In this document: one piece after another, positions 1 to 9,606 of the stretch
Position numbering within the stretch: the first letter of the stretch is position 1
Layout of the letters: each line of letters opens with the position of its first letter
NCBI GenBank assembly: GCA_037200985.1
Contig: JBBCGJ010000001.1
Location: 2,890,756-2,954,755 of the forward strand
Length of the DNA: 64,000 nucleotides
Direction of reading: 5' to 3'
Origin: Rhizomicrobium sp.
GTDB taxonomy: Bacteria > Pseudomonadota > Alphaproteobacteria > Micropepsales > Micropepsaceae
Notes under the pieces: model-generated
Databases searched by the model: none
What the model was told of the DNA's origin: nothing
The model's input: the letters and a program-made list of their open reading frames with translations, nothing else
Program-made: the position numbers and the translations under genes

Positions 1-744
1 CGATAGCAGCGACGAGGCATACGGAGGCTAGGAAGTTTCTGGCGAGCCTGTCGTAGCGTGTGGCGATGCGCCTGAAGTCCTTGAGGCGGCAGAAGGCGTT
101 CTCGATCTTGTGTCGCTGCTTGTAGGATTTTCTGTCGAAGCTGAAGGGCTGCTTGCGGTTCGATCTGTTGGGCACGACGGGCTTGGTGCCGCGCGCCGTC
201 AGCCATAATCGCAGTTCTTCGCTGTCGTAGGCTTTGTCGCCGAGCAGCTTCTTGGCGATCTTGCTTCGGCGGATGAGACGCTGGGCCGGCGGGCAATCGT
301 GCGCCTGGCCGCCGGTCAGGAGGATGGAAAGAAGACGGCCCTTAGCATCTGCGATTGCGTGGATTTTCGTGTTTCGCCCGCCGCGCGAGCGGCCGATCGC
401 CTGCTTAAGCTCCCCCTTTTTGCGCCCGATGCCGAGCGGTGGGCTTTGACATGCGTCGAGTCGATCATCTGGGTATCGGTGGATCGTCCGCGCTCCGCCA
501 ATTTGCGGAACAGCCGCTCCCAGATGCCGCGCTCGGCCCAGCGCACGAAGCGATTGTAGATTGTCGTATGGGGGCCGTATTCCGGCGGGCAGTCGCACCA
601 CCGGCAGCCGCTCTTCAAGACATGTAGGATGCCGCTGATTACGCGACGGTCGTCCACACGATCTTTGCCGCGCACGTCCGTCGGCAAGTGCGGCTCGATC
701 CGAAGCCATTGCTCGTCGCTCAGCCAAAACAGGTTGTTCCGCAT
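1..744 (-). CDS. IS5-family transposase, two-frame (IS427-like), 3' end off the window
   Basis: DDE transposase that moves the surrounding IS5-type element. The first frame starts at 744 (MRNNLFWLSDEQW) and carries the N-terminal DNA-binding part and the first catalytic region (MIDSTHVKAHR). The reading then moves to another frame near an A5G5 run around 415-424, where the translation continues ELKQAIGRSRGGRNTKIH and on to the typical C-terminal KQRHKIENAFCRLKDF and RNFLASVCLVAAI at the left edge. Such a run is the usual site of programmed frameshifting in this IS group, so I read it as one functional protein rather than a pseudogene. Only the last few residues lie outside the window. The family is clear; activity is inferred. 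Confidence 0.85.
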
Positions 745-819
745 CCCAATGCCTCCGAATCACGAAGCAACGGAATCATCAACCGATTCAACCGACAATG
801 ACTTTTTTGGGTTTCGGCC
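1..819 (-). mobile_element. IS5-family insertion sequence, left part outside window
   Basis: The element contains the two-frame transposase and a non-coding right end of about 75 bp. The right end abuts the stop codon of the decayed RND pump gene, where CTAG occurs at 820-823; IS5-type elements favour YTAR targets, so this is a plausible insertion site. The left inverted repeat is outside the window, so neither the repeat match nor the duplication can be confirmed. Confidence 0.65.
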
Positions 820-3123
820 CTAGTTCGCCGCGACGCGGAACCAGATGGCGTAGAGCGCCGGCAGGAACAGCAAGGTCAGCAGCGTGCCCGCCGCGGTGCC
901 GCCAATCAGCACGAAGGCCATCGGTCCCCAGAAGCTGGATGTCGTCAGCGGGATGAAGGCGAGCACGGCCGCGAGCGCGGTCAGCAACACCGGCCGCGCC
1001 CGCTGCACCGTCGCCTCGACGATGGCATCATGGGTGGAAAGCCCGGCGTTCAGATTGTCGTGGATCTGGCCGATCAGGATCAGCGTGTTGCGCATCAGGA
1101 TGCCGCCCAATCCGATGATGCCGAGGATCGCGTTGAACCCGAAGGGCTGGTGGAAGAGCAGCAGCGCCGGGACGGCGCCGACCAGCCCGAGCGGCGCGGT
1201 CAGGAATACCATCGCCGTCGCCGCGAAAGAGCGGACCTGCAGCATGATCACCGTCAGCATCAGCACGATCATCGTCGGGAAGACCGCCGCCAGCGCCACA
1301 TTGGCCTTGGCGGATTCCTCCGCCGCGCCGCCGGTGTCGATGCTGTAGCCCTCCGGCAGCGACGCGCGGATCGGCGCCAGGGCCGCTTCGATCTGCGCGC
1401 TGACTTCCGCGGGCTGGAGGCTTTCGTCAATGTCGCCGCGCACGGTGATGGGGAACGCGGTCGCGCCGCTTGAGGATCGGATCCTCCGGCCGGTATTCAA
1501 TGCGGCCGATCTGGTCGAGCGGCACGCTGTGCCCGTCCGAGGTCGCGAGCGACAGATCGGCGAGCCGCGCGGGATCGAGGCGCTGCGCGCCGCCGGCGCG
1601 GGCGTCGATCTCCACCGTGCGGATGTCCTCGCGCACCTGCGTCACCGGCACGCCGATCAGCAGCAGCTGGAGCTGCTGCGCCGCCGTTTGCGGGTCGAGG
1701 CCGATCGCGCGCAGCCGCGCCTGGTCGAGAATGAAATGCACGGTCGGCACGCGATTGCCCCAATCGGTGTTGACCTGGCGCATATGCGGGTTGGCACGCA
1801 TGACGGCAGCGACCTGATCGGCGATCGCGCGCAGGCGACCGAGATCGGGACCGCCGACGCGGAACGCCATCGGATAGGGCACCGGCGGCCCGAACAGGAG
1901 CTGCGTCACGCGCAGGCGCGCTTCCGGCGCCAGGCCGGCGGCGATGCGCGCGCGCAGCCGCGCCTTCAGCGCATCGCGCGCCTTGGCGTCGGGCGTGAGC
2001 GCGATGATCTTGGCGAAGGCCGGGTCCGGCAGCTCGGGGCTGAGGGAGAGGAAGAAGCGCGGCGCGCCCTGCCCCACATAGCTCGTCACCACGTTCGCCT
2101 CGGGCTGGGCGCGCAGCCATTGCTCGACCTTGCGCGCGGCGGCCGCGGTCGCCTCGATGCTGCTGCCTTCGGGCAGGTAGATTTCGGTGATCAGCTCGGG
2201 CCGTTCGGAGATCGGGAAGAATTGCTGCTTCACCAGCCCCATGCCCAGCACCGAGAGCAGGAAGGCCACGACCACGGCGCCCGCCGCGATCCATTTGCCG
2301 GCGATGGCACGGCGGATGAGGGCGCGGAAGTGCTCATAGCGCGGCGTCGCATAGATCGCCTAGTGGCCGCCCGGCACCGGCGGGATATTCGGGAGCAATT
2401 GCACGCCGAGATAGGGCGTGAACGTCACCGCCACGATCCAGGACACGATCAGCGCGAAGCCCACCACCCAGAAGATATTGCCGGCATATTCGCCCGAGCT
2501 CGACTTGGCGAATCCGACGGGCATCAGCCCGATGATCGTCACCAGCGTGCCGGCGAGCATCGGCGAAGCGGTGGAGGTCCAGGCGAAGGCCGCGGCTTTG
2601 GTGCGCTCCCACCCCTCCTCCATCTTCACCATCATCATTTCGATGGAGATGATCGCATCGTCGACGAGCAATCCGAGCGCGAGGATCAGCGCGCCGAGCG
2701 TGATGCGGTCGAACACGCGGCCGGTCGCTTCCATCACCACGAACACCGCGGCGAGCGTGATCGGCACTGCGGCGGCGACGACGATGCCGACGCGCCAGCC
2801 GAGGCTGAGCAGGCTGACCACCATCACCACCGCGAGGGCCACGAAGAATTTCAGCATGAACTCGCCGACCGCTTCGTCGATGTCCACGGCCTGGTCGGAG
2901 ACCTTGCTGAGCTGCAGCCCCAGCGGCAGGTCGCGGGTGATCGCCTGCTCTTCCGCCGCGCCAGCCGAGGCTGAGCAGGCTGACCACCATCACCACGCCA
3001 AGCGCCACGAAGAATTTCAGCATGAACTCGCCGACCGCTTCATCGATGTCCACGGCTTGGTCGGAGCCCTTGCTGAGCTGGAGCCCCAGCGGCAGATCGC
3101 GCGTGATCGCCTGCTCTTCCGCC
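820..3123 (-). pseudogene. RND (HAE1/AcrB-type) efflux pump inner-membrane subunit, decayed
   Basis: Remnant of a proton-driven multidrug or solvent exporter of the inner membrane. Central and C-terminal parts are recognisable: the transmembrane block with AEFMLKFF-like and TLGALILALGLLVDDAI segments, the loop region with KQQFFPISERPE, and the C-terminal bundle with LTAPLGLVGAVPALL. The gene is broken in three ways. There is an in-frame TAG at about 2361-2363 (GGH then stop). A one-base shift near 1465-1475 breaks the join of ILKRRDR to ITVRGDIDES. A 166-bp tandem duplication shifts the frame at the 5' side. The N-terminal third is missing and is replaced by a TetR fragment. No function is expected. 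Confidence 0.85.
2792..3123. repeat. 166-bp diverged tandem direct repeat inside the RND remnant
   Basis: Copy A is 2792-2957 and copy B 2958-3123, head to tail with a constant 166-base offset. Both begin GCGCCAGCCGAGGCTGAG and end CGCCTGCTCTTCCGCC. They differ at several third positions, for example CGAGGGCC versus CAAGCGCC. Since 166 is not a multiple of three, the duplication itself breaks the reading frame. The divergence between copies suggests a join between two paralogous RND genes rather than a recent slippage. Confidence 0.85.
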
Positions 3124-3267
3124 TCCAATCGCGCGCGCGAGATCGACGACCGAGGTGCGGCGATAGCCGACCTGGTGGATGTGCTGCTCGGCCGCGCGGA
3201 TAATCTGTTCGCGCCGCTGATGCCCGACGGGTCCGCGCTGCCCGGTCCGCTTGGTGTCAGTGACCAT
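3124..3267 (-). pseudogene. TetR/AcrR-family regulator, N-terminal fragment
   Basis: About 47 codons of a TetR-type repressor remain: MVTDTKRTGQRGP, then RREQIIRAAEQHI and the helix-turn-helix start VGYRRTSVVDLAR. The reading then runs straight into the repeat of the RND gene, so the recognition helix end and the whole ligand-binding domain are lost. TetR repressors commonly sit beside and control RND pumps, so this is probably the pump's former regulator, fused to it by deletion. The IS66 end lies only 11 bp upstream of its ATG and would cut it off from its promoter. Confidence 0.7.
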
Positions 3268-3294
3268 GCTTCTTTTCCGTAAGCGTCCGGTGAT

Positions 3295-4845
3295 CTACGC
3301 GGCTTTGGCGAGCGGAATGGCGGCCCAGTTCCAGGGGAGGATTTCGGTGATGCGGTTGATGGGATGGTCGGCGATTCGGGCGGTCACGTCGCGCAGCCAG
3401 GCTTCGGGATCGAGGCCGTTGAGCTTGGCGGTCTCGATGAGGGAGTAGATGGCGGCGGCACGTTCGCCGCCAGCGTCGGAACCGGCGAAGAGGTAGTTCT
3501 TGCGGCCGAGGGCGAGCGGGCGGATGGATCGCTCGGCGGCATTGTTGTCGATCTCCAGCCGGCCGTCGTCGAGGTATCGCGCGAGCGCCGTCCATCGCCC
3601 GAGCGCATAGCGGATTGCCGCGGCAAGATCGGTCTTTGGCGACAGCTTTTGCTTCGTCGCGGCAAGCCAGGCATGGAGCGCGTCGAGCAACGGCTTGGCC
3701 TTTTCCCGCCGCACTCTTTGCCGTTCGTCGGGCGGTCTGCCGCGGGCTTCTTCTTCGACGCGATAGAGCGCGCCGATGCGGCCAAGCGCTTCCTTGGCGA
3801 TGGGCGAGCCATTCGCGGCATGCACGTCGAAGAACTTGCGCCGGACATGCGCCCAGCAGGCGGCTTCGGCGATTTGGCCCTTCTCGAAGATGGCATTGAA
3901 GCCGGCATAGCCGTCGGCATGCAGCACCCCCTTAAAAGCCTTTAGATGCAAGGCCGGATGCTCACCCTTGCGGTCGGGCGAGTAGAAGTAGACGGCTGCC
4001 GGTGCGAGCTTGCCGTTATGAGGCCGCTCATCACGCACATAGGTCCACAGCCGCCCGGTTTTGGCCTTTCCGGTTCCCGGCGCCAGCACCGGCACCGGCG
4101 TGTCGTCACCGAAGAGAACATCGGATGCCATCACGTCTTTGCGCAGGGCATCGACCAAAGGCGCAAGCAGCGCGCTCGCACGTCCCACCCAGTCCGCCAA
4201 GGTCGAGCGTTCCAGATCGATGCCGCGGCGTTCGTAAATCCCGCTCTGGCGATAGAGCGGCAAGTGATCGGCGTATTTGGCAACCAGCACATGGGCGAGC
4301 AGGCCAGGCCCTGGGCGGCCGCGTTCGATCGGCAGCGACGGCAACGGCGCCTGGGTGATCGCCTCGCACCTGCGGCACGAGAACTTCGGCCGCACATGCC
4401 GGATGACCTTGAACGACGACGGCACATACTCCAGCAGCTCGGTGACGTCTTCGCCCAGACGGCGCAAGTCGCCGCCGCAACGGGGACAGGCGCATTGCGT
4501 AGCATGCAGGATCGTCTCGCGGGGCAGATGATCCGGCAACGGCCGCCGCACGGGCTTTTGCAGCGTGTCCGGCGAGGCTGGCGAAGGCGCGGCCGGGGCG
4601 GCGGCACTGCTTTCCTGCAGATCGTCCAGCAGCAACTCGAGCTGCTCGATCTGCTGGTCGAGCTTTTCCGACGAACGGCCGAACTGCATGCGCTTGAGCC
4701 GATGCAGTTGCGCCAAAACCTGTTCGATGCGCAAATCCTTCGCGCGCAACTCGGCGTCCTTGGCTTCGATCAGCGCCGCCTGCTCGCGCACCAGCGCCTT
4801 CAGGGCCTGGGGATCGTCGGGCAGCGAATCGGGAGCAACCGTCAT
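3295..4845 (-). CDS. tnpC: IS66 transposase TnpC
   Basis: DDE transposase of the IS66 element, 516 residues from the chosen start [12 protein letters not shown]; a start 10 codons upstream is also open. An N-terminal coiled-coil with leucine-rich heptads (residues about 15-85) is followed by a zinc-finger-like [10 protein letters not shown] segment, the transposase core with [24 protein letters not shown] and [12 protein letters not shown], and the C-terminal [19 protein letters not shown] block. The length and order are those of intact IS66 TnpC. It lies downstream of tnpA and tnpB in the element. Confidence 0.93.
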   Translation of the reverse strand: MTVAPDSLPDDPQALKALVREQAALIEAKDAELRAKDLRIEQVLAQLHRLKRMQFGRSSEKLDQQIEQLELLLDDLQESSAAAPAAPSPASPDTLQKPVRRPLPDHLPRETILHATQCACPRCGGDLRRLGEDVTELLEYVPSSFKVIRHVRPKFSCRRCEAITQAPLPSLPIERGRPGPGLLAHVLVAKYADHLPLYRQSGIYERRGIDLERSTLADWVGRASALLAPLVDALRKDVMASDVLFGDDTPVPVLAPGTGKAKTGRLWTYVRDERPHNGKLAPAAVYFYSPDRKGEHPALHLKAFKGVLHADGYAGFNAIFEKGQIAEAACWAHVRRKFFDVHAANGSPIAKEALGRIGALYRVEEEARGRPPDERQRVRREKAKPLLDALHAWLAATKQKLSPKTDLAAAIRYALGRWTALARYLDDGRLEIDNNAAERSIRPLALGRKNYLFAGSDAGGERAAAIYSLIETAKLNGLDPEAWLRDVTARIADHPINRITEILPWNWAAIPLAKAA

Positions 4846-4932
4846 GGCGCAATGCCACCACAGCAAGCTTCCCAAGGCGATTGCTGCGCACTTCCCACGA
4901 GTCAGCGTGCCGCACGGGAGCCGTGGATATCT

Positions 4933-5280
4933 CTATCCGGCAAGTTCCGGACGATACGTCCGCTGCGGCGCACGCCAGTCGATGCCTTCGAGCAGATAGC
5001 CAAGTTGTGCCGACGAGATGGTTACCGCCTCGCCGGCCGTTGCCGGCCAAATGAAGCGACCGCGCTCCAGCCGTTTGGCGAACAGGCACAGGCCCTGGCC
5101 GTCATGCCACAGCAGCTTGATGAGGTCGCCCCGCTTGCCGCGGAACACGAACAGGTGCCCGCCATGCGGATCGTGCTTGAGGACTTCCTGCACCCGCAGC
5201 GCCAGACCGTTGAAGCCCTTGCGCATGTCGGTGTGGCCCGCGCAAAGCCATACCTGCGTGCCGGCCGGAACCGGGATCAA
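4933..5280 (-). CDS. tnpB: IS66 accessory protein TnpB (Orf2)
   Basis: 115-residue IS66 Orf2-type protein, required with TnpA and TnpC for transposition although its biochemical role is not settled. It shows the family signature [20 protein letters not shown] followed by [13 protein letters not shown] and [21 protein letters not shown]. It overlaps the end of tnpA by 4 bases, which suggests translational coupling. The full family length is present, so it should be functional. Confidence 0.93.
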   Translation of the reverse strand: MIPVPAGTQVWLCAGHTDMRKGFNGLALRVQEVLKHDPHGGHLFVFRGKRGDLIKLLWHDGQGLCLFAKRLERGRFIWPATAGEAVTISSAQLGYLLEGIDWRAPQRTYRPELAG

Positions 5281-5645
5281 GACTCAAGCGCCTCGATCAC
5301 CCGCCGCAGCGCGACCGCATCGACATCTCCGTTCACCACCACGCGGCGGCCCGAGCCCAGCACGATCTCGATGCTGCCAGGGCCGGATTTTACCGGCGCC
5401 ACAGCGGGCGCCGCCAGCCCAACGCGGACAAAGCCCTCACCGCTCGGCGGTTGCACAGGCGGGCGTCCGGACCAGATACCTTGCTGCTTGCGCCAGCGGA
5501 ACAGCAGGCTCGTCGCCACCCCGTGCTTCTTCGCCACCCGCGCCACCGGGCTCGTCTTGCTCTCCTCGATAATCGCCTGCTTCTCTTCATCGCCCCAACG
5601 CCGACGCGCATCCGCAACGAACACCCTGGTCATCTGTCCAGACAT
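5277..5645 (-). CDS. tnpA: IS66 protein TnpA (Orf1)
   Basis: 122-residue IS66 Orf1, first gene of the element, starting [22 protein letters not shown]. The N-terminal half is a helix-turn-helix of the IS3/IS66 OrfA type ([17 protein letters not shown]); the C-terminal half holds [13 protein letters not shown], typical of this family. It probably binds the element's ends. The length is normal and there is no frame break. Confidence 0.9.
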   Translation of the reverse strand: MSGQMTRVFVADARRRWGDEEKQAIIEESKTSPVARVAKKHGVATSLLFRWRKQQGIWSGRPPVQPPSGEGFVRVGLAAPAVAPVKSGPGSIEIVLGSGRRVVVNGDVDAVALRRVIEALES

Positions 5646-5748
5646 AGGGACGGTCCCGGTGACTTGAGCCGCTCAATCAGCGACTCTCCAATGACCTATC
5701 CTCAAGTCACCGCAACAACGCGCAAGGCGTGCCAGGCCGGACGCTTAC

Positions 5749-6005
5749 GTTACAACGCCAAAAAGACCGCCGATGCCGTCGCCGCCACCGGAACCTGGGT
5801 CATCGAGATCGTCAAGCGCAGCGATGCCCACCGCTTCGTGGTCATGCCAAAACGCTGGATCGTTGAACGCACCCTGGCCTGGATCAGCCGCAACCGACGC
5901 CTGGCGCGCGACTTCGAGCGCTACGCCACAACCGTCGCAGCCTTCATCCGCCTCGCCATGATCCGCATCATACTCAGGCGACTGGCCCCAATTCCCTCAA
6001 ACTGA
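5749..6005 (+). pseudogene. IS5-family (IS1031-like) transposase, C-terminal fragment
   Basis: Only the last roughly 75 codons are recognisable: TWVIEIVKRSDAHRF, MPKRWIVERTLAWISRNRR and LARDFERYATTVAAFIR, which is the conserved C-terminal catalytic region with the final Glu of the DDE triad. Everything upstream is missing because the IS66 right end sits directly 5' of it. This belongs to a different IS5 subgroup from the element at the left edge. The element's end probably lies near 6030, next to the stop codon of the neighbouring minus-strand gene. Confidence 0.75.
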
Positions 6006-6028
6006 TTCAATTCTTTCCGGATCGGCTC

Positions 6029-6451
6029 TTACGGCTCGTGAAAAAGCTCCAGCAATTCTTCAAATGTAGTCGCGTTCATCACACGACTTTTCCAGGTGTC
6101 TAAATCGTCGGATGCCTCCCAGAGATGAGGAAGTTTTTCAAATTGGGCGATAACTAGTTGCTTTATCGCCTCTAACGTCAAAACACCTTGGGGACTTATA
6201 GAAAGTCTCACGTGAATGAGACGAGAAAAAAATGGCAATCGCCAGCCCCAGAGTCCCCCTACATTACCAATCTTGACAGCATCTATCACAGTCCACTTTT
6301 TTTTTGATGAGTCAATAAGCGTCAAATTAGAATAATACCCATTGCTTAGTCCATTTGAGGTGCAAGTCTCCAAATCATCCTTAGTTCGTTGGACGAGAAC
6401 CGTTCCTTTTATGTCCAGACAAAGGATAGGAAATCCGATTGCATGTTCCAT
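6029..6451 (-). CDS. Putative immunity protein for the HNH-type Rhs tip
   Basis: 140-residue protein of no family I recognise. It starts MEHAIGFPILCLDIKG and has no signal peptide or membrane segment, so it should be cytoplasmic. Its ATG overlaps the stop of the upstream orphan Rhs gene in an ATGA, a layout typical of toxin-immunity pairs. The low G+C relative to the Rhs core and the position immediately after a toxin tip both support the immunity role. A cytoplasmic location fits a nuclease toxin. The stop codon lies at the boundary with the IS5 remnant, so the native C-terminus may be altered. Confidence 0.6.
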   Translation of the reverse strand: MEHAIGFPILCLDIKGTVLVQRTKDDLETCTSNGLSNGYYSNLTLIDSSKKKWTVIDAVKIGNVGGLWGWRLPFFSRLIHVRLSISPQGVLTLEAIKQLVIAQFEKLPHLWEASDDLDTWKSRVMNATTFEELLELFHEP

Positions 6452-9327
6452 CAGTGTCCCCTTTCATTATTTGCATCAATAATATGTCCCGTTGTGGAAA
6501 TTAGAACCGTTTTTGCGGCACGCGGTGTACCGTAAAAGAGTCTTTCTAATAGATTGTAGGCATTAGGGCCCTGGCCGTGGACGCTCAAGTGCGTAGGATC
6601 ATCTAGCGACAGAATATTCCAAGGTTGGTTCTTTAGCCAATTTGGCCACGCTTTTCCCCAGCCGTTTTGAGGAATCAGCCAATGGTGGCCTTCGTCCCAG
6701 ACTTCGCCGACTTTTTGGATATATCCCGTATTTCGTAACCAAGTCCGCGTCGTAGACCAACTGTGACCACCGAACTTCCAAGCTCCCTTGGCAATTCCAG
6801 TGCCGATATCCTTCACGAGAAAGCCATCGGAAATAGCTAATCCTATGTTTAGCCCAGCGCCCGCATAATTTTGATCTTGGTAATCGGCGATTGCCTCCCG
6901 AGTTGAACCCCATACGGGGATAAAGGACTCGGCGGTGCCCGGGTGACCGATCGAATAGCTTGGAAAGCTGATGCTTGAAATGCCGTCGGCAAGCGCAAAC
7001 GCATTTCCTGCCAGAGGTGTCACAGCGCCCATGAACTGCTGTTTCGTCGCATCGAAAAAAACGTCATAGATATTGCCTGTCTTCGCATCGTCAATTTCGC
7101 GCCAGCCGATCTCGTCTCCCGTCGATGTCTCAAAGGTGGCGGGCGGACCGATCTCTCCCGTGTAGTTGGGCGTTCCATCGGCGTTGACGCCATTGGCAGT
7201 ACGTTGTTCGTCCCAGGTGTAGTAGTAATTTCCGTCCATCCTCTGGGATGTCGGCAAATAGTTAAATCCGTCGGGCAAGCGACTGCCACTAGGTGTCGTA
7301 TCGCTTCCATCGGATCCCAAGACGAAATTCCCCGGAAGAGTGATGCTGGAACCATCTTCCGATATTGCATAGGTGGGTGGCGGCAGATCGCTGACCTCAA
7401 CCGGCGTATCATGGATAGTCGCACCAGTCGTACCTTCGGTCGTCCAATCCCCGTTATTGAGGTCAAGCAAGCTCTTCGGCTGGCTTGCCTGCTGTACTCC
7501 TCCCGCCATCGCATTCCCAATGGTCTGCCCGATGACATCCGGCAGCGCCGCGACGATGTTGTCCCCGAAGTCGGACCCGTCGATCAGGGTTCGCGTCGCG
7601 GCGTTGGCGATGTCGCCGGCCATGCCGGAGACGAATCGCAGGCCGCCTGCACCCAGATCGCCCAGGCCGAGATCGGCGGCGTTGGCCGTGACGGCGCTGA
7701 AGACGCCGCCGCCGATGCCCGCCGCCGCGACGCCGGCCCAGTCGAAGCTCTTCTGCAGGCCCGTGGCCACCCCGATGCCCTGGGTGACGATGCCGCCGGT
7801 CACGCCGCGCAGGACCCCGGCGCCGAAGGAACCCACGCTCTTGCCCAGACTGCCGAACGCGTTGATGCCGTCCGGCCCCAGCGCGCCGCCGACGGCGCCG
7901 CCGATCGCCGCCAGCGCAAGGCCGCCCCAATCGAAGCTCTTCTGGATGCCGGTGGCCAGGCCGATGCCCTGGCTCGCCACGCTGCCGGCCGCGCCGGCCA
8001 GCGCGCCGCCCACCACGACCGAGCCCAGGCTGCCGGCGCCCAGGCCCAACGTGCCGGCGGCGAACCCGACCGCCGCGCCATAGGTCACCACCGTCACCGC
8101 GATCGCGATGACCGCGAGCAATATCTGCCCGAACACGCCGCAGGCGCCGCCGTGCCTGGCGGCGGGCTTGGGCACGGTGGGGCTGTTGTTGCCCTGGGCC
8201 TCGTTGGGATCGTAGACCCGGTAGGTCGAACTGTTGTTGTGGCTGTTGGCCACCTTGTCGGGGACGATCAGGCTCATCCCCGCCTGAAGATCGGCGTCGG
8301 AGATCAGCCCGTTGGCGTCGGCGAGCAGGTACCAGTAGGACGCATCGCCCCAGACCTGGTAGGCGATCGCTTCCAGCGTGTCGCCCTGCTGCACCGTGAT
8401 GCGCGACGGCGCCGTGCCGACGTTCAGCCCGTTGATCGGATCGTAGCTCTGGTCGAAATCCGCATAGGACGTCGCCGCCGTCGCGCCGCCGCGGAACGCG
8501 CCCGTCCCCGGCACCGCGATGTGCTGCGCGATCGACTGGGCATAGTCGACATTGGACGTGCCGTTGTTGGAGATCGCACCCACCGCGATGCCGCCGAAGT
8601 AATAGTGCCGCTCATGCGGATCGCCGGCGGCGGTGTTGTTGTCGGCCTCGTTGCGCGCCAGGACCTCGCCGGCGAGGTTGGTCACGAAGCTCACCGTCCG
8701 CGGACGCCCGTCGCCGACGACCACGCTCTCCAGCAGCCCGCCCTGGCCGTAGGTGTAGCTGTTGTAGTTGGGCTGCGGCCCGCCCGCCGCCCGGTTGGGC
8801 GTGTAGCTCTCGCTGGCCTCCAGCGCCCCGTCGCGCCACACATAGTAGAAGGCCGCCTCCGTCGTCGGCTGCGCCACCCCGTTCTTGGTCACGGTGGCGA
8901 TCTCGTCCGTCACCTGGCCCAGATACCGGTCGGTATGGTCGCCATAGACCCCGTCGAAGTCGCTGTCGGCGATGTAGGAATAGGCCGTCGACGTCACCCA
9001 GGTCCCGTCGCTGCGCACGCTCGTCACCTGGTCCGAGGTCACCTGCGAGCGGGTGTTGTAGACCGCGGTGCGCTCGTAGACCACGCTGGTCCCGGCCGCG
9101 TTGTACTCCTTCTGGTCGGTGACCCGGCCCATCGCGTCCAGCGCATAGCTCGCCCGCACCACGCCGCCCACCGTCACCTGCGCCAGATAGCCGTCGGCCG
9201 TATAGGTGTAGGCCTCGCTCGTCCCGTTCGCGGCGTTGACCGCGCTCGCGCGCGAGCCGTCGGAATTGTAGGCGACGGTCTTGCCCGTCGTGCCGGCGAC
9301 GATGGCGCCGCCGCTGAGCGTGCCCAT
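6451..9327 (-). CDS. Orphan Rhs C-terminal module with HNH/GHH-like nuclease tip
   Basis: N-terminally truncated Rhs module. From just after the chosen start (ATG at 9325-9327, MGTLSGGAIVAG) it matches the last third of the large Rhs protein: YD repeats, a LysM-like domain (GDTLEAIAYQVWGD, IVPDK), then Gly/Ala-rich units with QKSFDW. The tip (about 7525-6451) is unrelated to the large protein's tip and ends with GHHWLIPQNGWGK and HLSVHG, resembling HNH/Endonuclease VII-fold toxins with a GHH signature. The frame is also open upstream to 9507, but that stretch lacks Rhs similarity. With no secretion N-terminus it is probably a reserve cassette. The toxin class is moderately sure. Confidence 0.75.
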   Translation of the reverse strand: MGTLSGGAIVAGTTGKTVAYNSDGSRASAVNAANGTSEAYTYTADGYLAQVTVGGVVRASYALDAMGRVTDQKEYNAAGTSVVYERTAVYNTRSQVTSDQVTSVRSDGTWVTSTAYSYIADSDFDGVYGDHTDRYLGQVTDEIATVTKNGVAQPTTEAAFYYVWRDGALEASESYTPNRAAGGPQPNYNSYTYGQGGLLESVVVGDGRPRTVSFVTNLAGEVLARNEADNNTAAGDPHERHYYFGGIAVGAISNNGTSNVDYAQSIAQHIAVPGTGAFRGGATAATSYADFDQSYDPINGLNVGTAPSRITVQQGDTLEAIAYQVWGDASYWYLLADANGLISDADLQAGMSLIVPDKVANSHNNSSTYRVYDPNEAQGNNSPTVPKPAARHGGACGVFGQILLAVIAIAVTVVTYGAAVGFAAGTLGLGAGSLGSVVVGGALAGAAGSVASQGIGLATGIQKSFDWGGLALAAIGGAVGGALGPDGINAFGSLGKSVGSFGAGVLRGVTGGIVTQGIGVATGLQKSFDWAGVAAAGIGGGVFSAVTANAADLGLGDLGAGGLRFVSGMAGDIANAATRTLIDGSDFGDNIVAALPDVIGQTIGNAMAGGVQQASQPKSLLDLNNGDWTTEGTTGATIHDTPVEVSDLPPPTYAISEDGSSITLPGNFVLGSDGSDTTPSGSRLPDGFNYLPTSQRMDGNYYYTWDEQRTANGVNADGTPNYTGEIGPPATFETSTGDEIGWREIDDAKTGNIYDVFFDATKQQFMGAVTPLAGNAFALADGISSISFPSYSIGHPGTAESFIPVWGSTREAIADYQDQNYAGAGLNIGLAISDGFLVKDIGTGIAKGAWKFGGHSWSTTRTWLRNTGYIQKVGEVWDEGHHWLIPQNGWGKAWPNWLKNQPWNILSLDDPTHLSVHGQGPNAYNLLERLFYGTPRAAKTVLISTTGHIIDANNERGH
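8100..9312 (-). repeat. Rhs core repeat, copy 1
   Basis: About 1.2 kb nearly identical to 17221-18432 in the full Rhs gene. Similarity stops abruptly at about 9312, where the orphan module loses the upstream YD repeats. A further conserved block (7537-7635) lies just before the toxin tip, with a variable Gly/Ala-rich stretch between. Confidence 0.85.
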
Positions 9328-9381
9328 GGTCACGGCGAAACAGCCGTCGCGTCCAGGCTCTCGATGTGGTAGAAATCGCCT

Positions 9382-9606
9382 ATGGCTACGTCCTATCGCG
9401 ACATCATCACCCAGGAGCCCAACAAGCGCGGCGGGCGGCCTTGCATCCGCGGCATGCGTATCGCGGTCTCGGACATTCTGGGCTGGCTTGCGGCCGGCAT
9501 GTCGCATGCGGAAATCCTCGCCGATTATCCGGAACTGACGGAAGACGATATTCGCGCCGCGCTGGCCTATGCCGCCGATCGCGAACGCCGCATCGTGACC
9601 GTGTGA
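9382..9606 (+). CDS. DUF433-family antitoxin
   Basis: 74-residue small protein with the DUF433 pattern: GGRPCIRGMRIAVSDIL, then WLAAGMSHAEILADYPELTE and DIRAALAYAA. DUF433 proteins are winged-helix DNA-binding antitoxins encoded directly before PIN-like DUF5615 toxins, as here. The stop overlaps the GTG start of the next gene. Probably it neutralises that toxin and represses the operon. It lies between two Rhs cassettes and on the opposite strand. Confidence 0.88.
   Translation: MATSYRDIITQEPNKRGGRPCIRGMRIAVSDILGWLAAGMSHAEILADYPELTEDDIRAALAYAADRERRIVTV

Larger units (their letters stand above)
3279..5748 (-). mobile_element. IS66-family insertion sequence, complete, no target duplication
   Basis: The ends carry a 12-bp perfect terminal inverted repeat: GTAAGCGTCCGG at 3279-3290 and its complement at 5737-5748, the GTAA start being typical of IS66. 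All three genes (tnpA, tnpB, tnpC) are intact and transcribed on the minus strand. The 8 bases outside each end (TCTTTTCC and GTTACAAC) do not match, whereas IS66 usually makes an 8-bp duplication. This points to a later rearrangement around the element, consistent with broken genes on both sides. Confidence 0.9.

Noticed and set aside
820..1500. A short intact RND-like gene
   Set aside because: It is only the C-terminal piece of the broken pump gene, separated from the rest by a frameshift.
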